Shown here in pieces: positions 54,960 through 64,000 of a DNA stretch of 64,000 nucleotides. The translations under genes and the position numbers were made by a program. Within the stretch, counting starts at the first letter, position 1; each line of letters begins with the position of its first letter. The stretch is from NCBI GenBank assembly GCA_036345935.2, contig JADWOT020000004.1, positions 1,968,860-2,032,859 of the forward strand, in the 5' to 3' direction. The notes under the pieces were generated by a model that saw only the letters and a list, made by a program, of their open reading frames with translations, was not told the origin of the DNA and made no database searches. The DNA is from Taenia hydatigena (lineage: Eukaryota > Platyhelminthes > Cestoda > Cyclophyllidea > Taeniidae).

Positions 54960-56865
54960 GTAAACTTGATTTTCAAAGTGACTAGCGGTTGCTTAAGAGG
55001 AAGTGAATTTGCGAACCACAGGGCTGCACTGCATTTACGTGGGTTCGGTGGGGGGCACAACGAAGGCGAGTGAAGCGAATGCTTATCTGCAACAGAGGAA
55101 GAAGAGACGGGAAGTAGCTTAGGCCAACCTCAGGTAGTATCGTCTAGTAGGGATCTTTCGGTTTGACCAGTTCAACCACCGCCACGGTGTCACAATCCGA
55201 CTATCACTGCTACACCGTCATTTATGTGACAACCTCTCTCCCAATTTTTAGATTAACTTAATTGGATTTAAGAAGTGTAAGTTCACATTAGTTCCCTTTT
55301 TCAGACCATGCAACGCATTATTTCACTTTGTTGAAGGCGTTGTCTATGCAAAAGAAGTCTAACGGATTGACATGAAGTTGTAATAAAACGATTGTTTGGA
55401 TGCCAAAATGAAACAGTTGTGAGGGTTTGTTTCATCACCGCGGCGATTATGGCACGACAAAGGGGCCAAACACGTCACAGACACGTCATGCGGCGGATTG
55501 TGTGAGGTCAGATCAATGCCACCCCAGTGAGGGTCCGTCCGAGTAACTGAATCCGAGGTGTGGATTATGCTTGTTAGTCAACTTTGGTGTTAAAACAAAC
55601 TCTTATTAATAATCGTGCCCGAGGATAGAAGGCCATTTCATTTGCATCGTCTGATGTGGCTTCGGGAGCGGTCTCAGGGGTTTGGATGCAATTCCTTCAG
55701 CGCCGTCCCATTCAATAGCACTTTGGTGTCAATCGTGGACATTGTGAAATGATGGCCTTAGCGTTCCCGGCTGGATTTGTTGCACAAGCTTGTAATAGAC
55801 TCGTCGTGCAAAAGGCAGGTGGAAGTGTGGCCGTGTTAGCTAATATTTACGCATTTGATTGGCCAAGAAGTGCGTAATGCGAGAGAGAAAGGCAAAGGCT
55901 GGCTAAATCGTGGGCATTTGATGGCTCAGCGCCTGAATAGCTACCGAAGGAGTAATTGATGATGTAAATAGAATTGCATTAATTTAACCAAGTCAACAAA
56001 CTTCATCAACGTCGGTTTATGATTACTTCTTAGGCAGACCTTGAAGTGGATTGGAGTGGGAGTGAGAGTTGTTTGCTGCAGTTAAAGTGTAAGGTGGAGC
56101 CGTTCATCTTCCAACCCTTTATACACTTGTATCTCCTCCCACTTTGACAAAATGCGTTATTTGAGGCACAAATCATGCTTTATTGAGGGCAATAATTTCT
56201 GTTTCATATAAAAAAGGGAATGCAGTTGCATTGTATCCATTGGGCTGTCGATGCTAAAGGTCGCTATTTAGCATGAAATGACATAGCAAGGCACGTTGCC
56301 GCACTGCTGGGAAGGAATGGCAAACGCACACTGGTTTCCTCACAAACACAACACAACCGCACGTATTGCCAAAGTGGTTGCAACATTTGTCTTGATTCTC
56401 TCAGCCGCACACAGCCTCAGGACGAGTTGGCTCCAAACCACTTTCCTGTCCAAGCCCATGAAGGTGTGGTTAAAAGCGACCATCCAGATGCTAAAACACG
56501 CATCAACAGGTACAGCAATCCGCTGGACATTTCCATTCACGAAAGGGCCTTTGGACAAGTAAAAAGCATTTAACATGAAACGCTGTGTGGAAGACTTTCA
56601 AGCGGAAGAGCTTGAATCGCCAACAGGGTGCTACGTACGTCACCTACCACAAATGCTCTTGACCCCAAGTGCACTAAGCAGCATACAACTAGATGAAGAA
56701 TGTGAGTTTCCTCCAGCTGCTAAATCAGCCTCAACATTGTGTCCTCGGTTACCATCTGTGGGTGGTTGGTGCGTTGTGGCAGACATGAAGGCAGACATAC
56801 ATCAATGCTAACAGCCCGAGGCAAAGTGAAGTTGGGGTTGGCGGAGGACGAAGAGGAGAAGCAGC
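54960..56865 (+). repeat. Block Z copy b
   Basis: Contains the conserved core (55,471-55,563), the M17-like end AFDWPRSA (stop near 55,877), and the second coding relic 56,296-56,811. In that relic the frame stops with TAA at 56,560-56,562 at the same codon where copy a has TGA, and the following CVEDFQAEELESPTG frame is open to 56,811. Confidence 0.85.
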
Positions 56866-56869
56866 AATC

Positions 56870-58120
56870 ATCCACCCACTAATCAGTGTGCACGCAGTCG
56901 TGATGCTGGGAGTGGGTTTGAGGAAATCATACTTATTTGTGCGTGTGAAGTAGGGTGTGGTGTGACATGGTAATCACTGAGGCGCTGTGATAGGACAAGT
57001 TTGCTTGCATTATAAGGCTTGATAATTTGCCACCCCATGTGGTTGTCTAAACCATGATTAACATCAAGCCACGATTCACGTAATGCAGACATTCCCATGC
57101 AAAAGTGTTCAATCACCTCACACGCATTTCCTACTGCTGGTGTCATGGCAAGCCATTTGCCATCTGCGATTACGATTTGGACGCGTCTTTGGCACATTTG
57201 CCACAAAGACGTGGATAGGGGTGTGCTTTGTGGCAGATTAATTAGAAAACGTTACTGCGTAGACCACAGTGTTTACTAACGTAGAGATTGGGCCACTTTG
57301 GTGCCTGAGTGGACGCTACCGCCACCCACACGCGTCGACGCACACTGGTCCGTCAACCTGCGTGCTTCTTGCAAAACTAGCCCAACTTCATTCTCACACC
57401 GTCGCCACTTTCCTCCCTCTCCTTCTCGCATCCCTATTCTCTGCAATCTCTGAGGCACGATTACTTGCCCGCGATGTATTGCACCACGTCTAAACCAGTT
57501 TTCCTTTCCTACGTAGGGAACATCCGCACAACCCAAACTGCTCCTTTACACCTTCAAACTAGCATCACAACTGGTGCATCCCCACTACACTATTTTCTGC
57601 TCAGCACACTCTGTGTGCTTCAAGGTGACGCTTCACAGTCCTGCGCATGCTCTATGTTTCGACAGTCGCCGATTGATGCAACGTCTCAGTCAATTGTCAG
57701 CAGACCCTCAGAGTTGAAGTAAATCCACTGTACTGAGCAGAAGCCTCACTCCGCCTTCTTGCTTGCAAACAAAATAAAGGCACAAGAAGTACAAGTGGGA
57801 TGGCTATGTGGAGGCCTGAGCAGTCTACTCAACTCAGCCTGTGTCGATCTGGTGCATGGAAGTGACACTACGCAAAGACAGGTCAATGTGATAGGACTGA
57901 GCAGTCATCTCCACGTCTGGTTGTCAACGTGACCTCATTTGACTTCTATTCTCAGTCACCGATTGTCCAATCAAATGCATTGCATGAGCGCATATCACTA
58001 CAGTCCAATGGCGTCTAAACTGCCATCATCCCATCTCCATATCTAGTCAGTCCTTCAAGGTTCTGTCTCAGTGGTGACACACTCGAGGACCTGAATAGTC
58101 GTTGGCAAGATCTTAAAAGA
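56870..58120. other. No recognised gene
   Basis: The bases after 56,866 no longer follow block Z copy a. Short frames such as 57,465-57,722 have no second copy and no domain. Confidence 0.4.
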
Positions 58121-58124
58121 AAGC

Positions 58125-58737
58125 ATGAAACTAAATAGCGATCGGTCGTCTATGCCTCCAACTGCATCAGCATCTTCTGCTTCCGCCTCGACCAAAGGCG
58201 ACGGTCAACACCATGAAGGTGATGGCGAATGGAGGGTGGTCCACACAGACCATCTCAAACTGAGGTTTTCAAAGATGGTGAAGGAGCGGCACCACCACAA
58301 AAGGCGTAAGTTACGCCTTTTCGTTTTCACCTTCCGTCTATGTCTTTGCATTCGCTTTGCATTTGCTTTGCAAATCTTTATGCATGTTGCAATCATTGAC
58401 TGAATTCCTCACAGCTCACATTCCTCTGCCACTTATGGCATTTGTGCTACATTTAGGTAATCAAACGAGTTCTGCTCTTCCAGCCTCCTTCACTGCCTCT
58501 TTTGCTGTCCAAGTGGACCGGCCCCGGGTGCAGTCGAGCACAGCAGTTAAGGCTGCACCCGTGTCGTCAGCGGCTTCCTCTACCACATCTGCCCAAACCT
58601 CCGTTTCACGAATAAGTGCCTCCTCTTCCGACACTGATGCACACCAGCAACCGAAACAAAAAGTGGTGTTGGATGAAATTGATAGACACAACCGACGTGT
58701 CCTGGCTAAGAAAGGCATTTTTAGAATGTGTACGTGA
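58125..58737 (+). CDS. Y gene, copy 2: two-exon gene of unknown function (144 residues)
   Basis: Exon 1 is 58,125-58,305 (ATG start, 60 codons and one base; donor GTAAGT) and exon 2 is 58,484-58,737 (acceptor CTTCCAG). Splicing joins C to CC to make a Pro codon and keeps the frame to a TGA, giving 144 residues. The protein has a Ser/Ala-rich start, a conserved GEWRVVHTDHLKLRFSKMVK block followed by a His/Lys/Arg run (ERHHHKR), a Ser/Thr-rich linker, and an end VVLDEIDRHNRRVLAKKGIF. Both charged blocks are kept in copy 1 while the linker varies, which is how a real small protein would diverge. No signal peptide, no membrane segment and no family recognised. A stop-free alternative frame continues past the end (KAFLECVREVLIP), so a further exon is possible. 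Confidence 0.5.
58306..58483 (+). other. Intron of the Y gene, copy 2
   Basis: 178 bases from GTAAGT to CTTCCAG. The copy 1 counterpart (41,338-41,433) is 96 bases, starts GCAAGT and has no stop in frame. The extra bases here lie around 58,355-58,435 and contain a short duplicated run (cgctttgcatttgctttgca). Confidence 0.55.
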
Positions 58738-61225
58738 AGTTCTTATCCCTTGCTCTGCCCCTCTGAGCTGCTTTGGTAACTTGCTAGGAGTCCACTTTCG
58801 GATTATTTTGATGTCATTTGCAGTCACAAAGGGCACCGTCGAAGTAGTTGAATGCAACCTCCTCACACACAAATCCAAAGCTAAGCTAAACGCAAACCTT
58901 CCACTTCCAGTTTGATGCTTGTAGAATAGTATCCTCAATTCCTCCTCACTACGTCAAAATTGTGCATAATATCAAAGCGCTCCTAATCCACCTCATTCAC
59001 AGACTCTCGTATCTGATTCCTGTTGGATAATTATTACCATTCAAGCCGTCACTGTAGTGGAAGCGACATCTATCCCTCAATAGTAGTGGCTAGCATGCGA
59101 ATCTTCTTTTTCTTCTTCTTTGCATTTCGTAGTTCAACAACGGAGGGCTGCGCTTGCTCCTACTCAACGGCGTAAAGCGTCGCGGTCGAAAGCTGGCGCC
59201 CGACCATAGCAAACCAATGATCCCTTCTAACACAACAGCGCTCCCTCCCTCACTTTTGTATGCACCATTGCGTTTTAATGATACGCACACTCATGCTATA
59301 CCTCTCTTCATTGAACATGTACGGGTTGGGGTGTACAGGGTCTGACTGCTTATTCTTATGTGCTAAGCCCACGGCTTCTTACTTCATCAGACCATTCACT
59401 GCTTCGTATGCCCTGCTAACTAATGCATAGTCTTGAGGAGAACATTTCTACCTCTCATTAATACATGAATACAGTGCTTGCGATACTGACGCCATTTTCG
59501 TAGCAGCCGATTGCTAAGTATTCTACAGACAACCAGACTGCTGCACAGAGGCTGCGAAAGTAGTAGCACCTTGATGAATGTTCCATTGACAGTTGAGGCA
59601 GTGAGTTGGTCGCTCATCTGACGCGAGAAGAAACCCCAGTCGAGTCCTTACAGCAACAGCGCTGGCTAGAGTCATTTAATTTCTGCTCTAATTTTTACTT
59701 CACTTGATTCTTTTTTATCACTGAAACTTGAAGTATGATCGCTTCCTGTTTCGCCAAATGGAAACACGCTATTTTATTGCAAAGATACACTCATGGCATC
59801 ATGCGTTGTTGTTGGCCCCAAGTGGAGACAACATCATGAAACGGTAGATGGATTGACGGGAATGTGGGTGAATGAACGTTAGTTACGTTTATGCGGTCAC
59901 GTGATCACAGAGTGTTAGTGAGGGGAGCTCACATGGAAGGGGGTGGTGGGTGTGAGTGAGCTGTCATCGCTTAACTCATGTCATGTCATCGTGTCATGTC
60001 ATGTTGTGAGGCTGAGATCAAAAGAAGTCATGGACTTCGTTCCAGGGAGCGCGACAGGGAGGAATTGTACGGTTGATAAAAGTGGTGTGAGAAATGGCAC
60101 AACTGCGTAAGGGATTATTCGGCGTAGTTGAGTAGTCAAAAATAAAGAGACTGTCTCAGACAGTAAGGAAATGGTGCGGCGATAGAACTATGTCATGTGA
60201 TTTGCTATCAGGCACCTCACGACCACGTCTATACCGTGGTGGCTAAATGCCTTTTGACTGGCGGGAGGCTATCATCGTTGGTGTCACTGGCACCAATGTG
60301 AATCGTTGACGGGCGCAGTGGCATTCGTCGGTTCATGTGTGTCTGGCCACCAACAATGGTGTGGAGGTTGCTGTGCCTCTTGCAGTTGCTAGTAGCCATG
60401 ATTAGTGCTTGTCAAGTAAAAGAAGAGAGAACTCATCTGGAGCTCCTGCATCCTGACCCAATCCACATCTTTCTACAAACACAATTTCGTTCCATATATC
60501 CTCTTCTTTATGGACATTTCCGAACCCTGTTTGCATTCTTTTGGCATCATTTGAGCCTTACGACTGTCAGCGTCGCAAAGACTGTGTCCATTTGAATCGT
60601 TGTTATCAGAGGAGTCTGCTGCACTCAATTATACGTGTTTTTAATATGGTATTCTCTTTCCCGCCTCTAACTTTTACTGATTTGTTTTGACTCTTAGGTG
60701 GACAAGTGTCGCAGGCTGCAGTTGGCAATTTAGAACAACTTAAGTCGATGTTTTGTTTAAACTGCCTAGGGATGGGACCCTGAAGATGAGCAATGAGCCG
60801 CTTTAAATTCCGACTCAGTTCTTGTTTTCCCCCACCTTCATCTAACCGACGCTATAATGTGGGTGTCATCGTCCTGCTCTACTCAAATAAAATAAGTAAC
60901 ATCTTGCTTTTACCAACTCGTCCGAAATCACTGGAGTGTATGGGAGAGTACGACGACGGTCAACACTGCTTTGCGATTGCTGAAGTGCAAGCGACAGTAG
61001 GACAGCTGAGTTACGGCAAGTCGAAACAATCACAGCACTCGAACTCTGATATTAATGGGTGCGAAGGGATGCGGCTTGAAAACTAATACTGCGTGGCCTT
61101 TCACGATGAGTGCCCTAAAATATGTGCTTGTACTTAAAGGATTTAAATTACTTTTGTCATCTTAGGCATCACGTAGCCCAACCGGGCAAGAAGTAAACTG
61201 CTAATCTCACATGGAATGCCATTGC
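58738..61225 (+). repeat. Rest of block Y copy 2
   Basis: Follows 41,652-44,250 to the 'ggaatgccattgcca' run, where copy 1 continues with its own sequence and copy 2 passes directly into module Z' (aaattcttgaaatgagagc). The passage from Y to Z' inside two bases defines a clear junction near 61,225. No certain gene. Confidence 0.8.
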
Positions 61226-62565
61226 CACAAATTCTTGAAATGAGAGCTTATTTCACTCAGTTCGGAGAATATATGTGTAGTACTTTGTTTGTTGGAACTG
61301 CAGGTTTCGGTCAAGGTCACAGAGGTGGCCATTATTGCCCTAGCTGCGTGGGCTGGCTTCCGGGCCAAGGCAGCAGTCTATTTCCTTCTGCGCGTTGAAT
61401 TTATGCATTCTGCTCTAGTATTCTGCCTTTTTTACTTCGAGGAAGCTTTGGGACGCTACAATCACGTACACGCGGCTCTTGATTAATGTGTTTGTCGGTT
61501 ATGAGCATAAGTAGGGCAATTTAAGCAGATGCCTATCTGCAACAAGGCCAGAATAGGCAAGAATTAGCTTAGGCCAACATCAGATGCTCAGCTTAACCAC
61601 TACTAAGGTGTCACAGTCGGACTATCATTTCCGCATCAGCATGTACGTGACAAATCCTCCTGCAAATCGGATTCAATTAATTGGATTTAGGAAGTGTGTG
61701 CCACATTGGATTCCTTCTGAGAATCACACCACGCACCATTGTCCTCATGGGAGGGGCATTCTATCGAGGTTAAGTCCATCAGATTGACATAAAGTTGTAC
61801 TGGAGCAATTGCTTGGATGTCAGAATGAAGCAGTTGTGGGGGTTCGGTTCATCATTAAGGAGAGTGGCAAATGATTGAGGGGTTAGGACGCGTCACAGAC
61901 ACGTCACGCGGAGGATTGTGTGAGGTCAGATTAATCCGAGGTGTGGATGATGCTTGTTAGTTAACTTTGGTGCCAAAACAAAGACTCCATGGTGGGGTCG
62001 TTCACCCCCTCACCCTTTAAGTAAACCCAACCTCCTCCCCCAATTCAGCTAAATGTGATATTTGCGTCGAAACTTATGCGTACGAATTGGTTCACTAAAG
62101 ATAATAATTTTATTTTTTAATGAGAAAGGAATTGCAATTTTTCTGTATCTAATGGACAGTTGGTGCAACTGGCTCTATGCCCACAAGTCTATTCTTTATA
62201 GTAGTCACCCTCTTTGAGGGAATGAGATGCCAACTTCACTATCATGTATAACGACGATGTGACCATCCGAATAGCAACCAATTCGCTAGTCAGTGGAAGG
62301 AGTCTCACTTACCCATGCTTGCATTGACACACAGTAAGATAGCGCACATTGTTGCAATGAGGTAAAAGACCATCCCATCGCCGCATGACCCAGTTCAGAA
62401 GGTTTATTTCTCCCCAAAACAACTTATCATGGATGAAGTGAATTATGATGTGGCATACTATGCTCTAGTCTATCATTGGTTTGTTTGCGCCTCATTGGTA
62501 AACTTGATTTTCAAAGTGACTAGCGGTTACTTAAGAGGAAGTGACTCTGCAAACCACGGGGCTGC
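61215..62565 (+). repeat. Module Z', copy 2
   Basis: Partner of 53,620-54,955. It differs by small indels and by loss of about 36 bases inside the conserved core (61,890-61,946). After 62,565 a 150-base piece homologous to 7,670-7,830 is joined directly, out of its normal order. Confidence 0.8.
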
Positions 62566-62839
62566 ACTGCAAACACACAATGGTTTTCCCACACAAGTAG
62601 AATGATTGCAAACACGACAGCACGATTTGCTGAAGTGGCTGCGACATTTGTCTTTATCCTCTCAGCGGCAGTTGGCTCCAAACCACTTTCCTGTGCGAGC
62701 CCATGAAGGTGTGGTTGAACTAGAAACCCTCTTCAGTAGAATGAATCATACTGATTAGGTGTGAAATCCCACTACGCTTGTTTGCGGAGCTTACCATGAA
62801 GTATTTTGCCTTAATATATGCAAAAGAAGCCACAAAAGC

Positions 62840-64000
62840 TGCACTAAATACACATACGTCTTTTGTCTAAATGTTATTTGGTTTATGAGAGCCGAAATCT
62901 GTATGGCTCTTCGACCACGACAATGACTCGCAACGACTGTGATTACGTGGGTTCGGTAGGGAGCGAAACTAAGGCGATTTAAGCAAGCGCCTATCTGCAA
63001 CAGAGCAAGAAGAGCCGAGAAGTAGCTTGGGCCAGCCTCAGGTAGTCGCGTCTAGAAGGGAGCTATCGGTCCACCAGCTCAACCGCCTCTATGGTGTCAC
63101 AATCCCACTATCACTGCTGCATCGTCGTCAGTGTGACAACTTCTCTTCCAATTTGTAGATTTTCTTAACTGGATTTAAAAAGTGTAAAATCACATTGGTA
63201 CTCTTTTTCAGATCATGCCAGACATTATTTCACTTTGTTGAATGCGTTGTCTATGCAAAAGAAGTCCAACGGATTGACATGAAGTTGTAATAAAACGATT
63301 GTTTGGATGCCAAAATGAAACAGTTGTGAGGGTTTGTTTCACCACCGCGGAGATTATGGCACGACAAAGGGGCCAAACACGTCACAGACACGTCATGCGG
63401 CGGATTGTGTGAGGTCAGATCAATGCCACCCCAGTGAGGGTCCGTCCGAGTAACTGAATCCGAGGTGTGGATTATGCTTGTTAGTCAACTTTGGTGTTAA
63501 AACAAACTCTTATTAATAATCGTGCCCGAGGATAGAAGGCCATTTCATTTGCATCGTCTGATGTGGCTTCGGAAGCGGTCTCACGGGTTTGGATGCAATT
63601 CCTTCAGCGCCGTCCCATTCAATAGCACTTTGGTGTCAATCGTGGACATTGTGAAATGATGGCCTTAGCGTTCCCGGCTGGATTTGTTGCACAAGCTTGT
63701 AATAGACTCGTCGTGCAAAAGGCAGGTGGAAGTGTGGCCGTGTTAGCTAATATTTACGCATTTGATTGGCCAAGAAGTGCGTAATGCGAGAGAGAAAGGC
63801 AAAGGCTGGCTAAATCGTGGGCATTTGATGGCTCAGCGCCTGAATAGCTACCGAAGGAGTAATTGATGATGTAAATAGAATTGCATTAATTTAACCAAGT
63901 CAACAAACTTCATCAACGTCGGTTTATGATTACTTCTTAGGCAGACCTTGAAGTGGATTGGAGTGGGAGTGAGAGTTGTTTGCTGCAGTTAAAGTGTAAG
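62840..64000 (+). repeat. Block Z copy c, continuing past the window end
   Basis: Almost identical to copy b from about 63,230 onward, including the core (63,378-63,470) and the AFDWPRSA frame (stop near 63,784). The first part (62,860-62,960) instead follows copy a (ttatttggtttatgagagccgaa), which copy b lacks. The window ends inside the block. Confidence 0.85.

Noticed and set aside
1..64000. CRISPR array or bacterial defence island
   Set aside because: The sequence has animal-type splice signals and protein families. The repeats are long diverged segmental copies, not short identical repeats with unique spacers.

Overview
This is eukaryotic, animal-type DNA. The likely exons are short and separated by GT-AG introns of about 100-370 bases. 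The best-recognised protein family is the membrane-associated RING-CH (MARCH-type) ubiquitin ligase family. There are no bacterial operons, and I found no tRNA or rRNA gene. Base composition is moderate, judged by eye. A parasitic worm is my best guess. The splice acceptors vary (TTTTTGCAG, CTTCCAG, TTTTAG) more than the strict nematode consensus, and there is an array of small phase-0 exons, so I lean weakly towards a flatworm. This is inference only.

The window is a mosaic of duplicated, inverted and decaying segments rather than a normal gene-dense region. I name the main duplicated blocks as follows. X is 37.5-41.2 kb, repeated directly at 49.5-52.9 kb and in part inverted at 29.46-30.56 kb. 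Y is 41.24-44.25 kb and 58.2-61.2 kb, with a fragment at 27.0-27.2 kb. Z is 6.3-8.2 kb, 54.96-56.87 kb and 62.84-64.0 kb (cut by the window end). A related module Z' lies at 53.62-54.95 and 61.2-62.57 kb. W is 11.78-12.46 kb and 27.88-28.55 kb. There is also an inverted pair at 31.47-32.60 / 34.31-35.35 kb, a 270-base element S at 18.8 and 23.3 kb, and a tandem pair E1/E2 at 19.24-20.83 kb.

Two protein families recur. RING-CH ligase copies lie at 12.8-14.0 and 14.2-15.6 kb (decayed), 21.7-22.65 kb (intact RING), 35.2-36.24 kb (best gene: RING-CH plus membrane exon), 40.65-41.01 kb minus (intact RING, no membrane exon) and 52.48-52.83 kb minus (nonsense codon in the RING). 5' fragments lie at 16.7, 31.5 (minus), 38.25 and 50.25 kb. 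The second family is short pieces resembling the M17 leucyl aminopeptidase / NPEPL1 family. These pieces are scattered and out of order at 7.0, 16.9, 29.9 (minus), 38.5, 39.3, 39.7, 50.5, 51.2, 51.5, 55.7 and 63.6 kb. None keeps the metal-binding and catalytic motifs, so I treat them all as relics.

Other notable content is a tandem array of about 390-base units at 17.45-18.78 kb, each with a 72-75 base exon-like core (one degenerate), and a duplicated two-exon gene of unknown function in Y (best copy 58.125-58.737 kb, 144 residues predicted). Large parts (1.2-6.3, 9.2-11.75, 23.6-27.0, 36.3-37.5, 44.3-49.5 and 56.9-58.1 kb) show no gene I can recognise. The RING-CH genes would be expected to act at membranes of the secretory or endosomal system, but nothing here shows their substrates.
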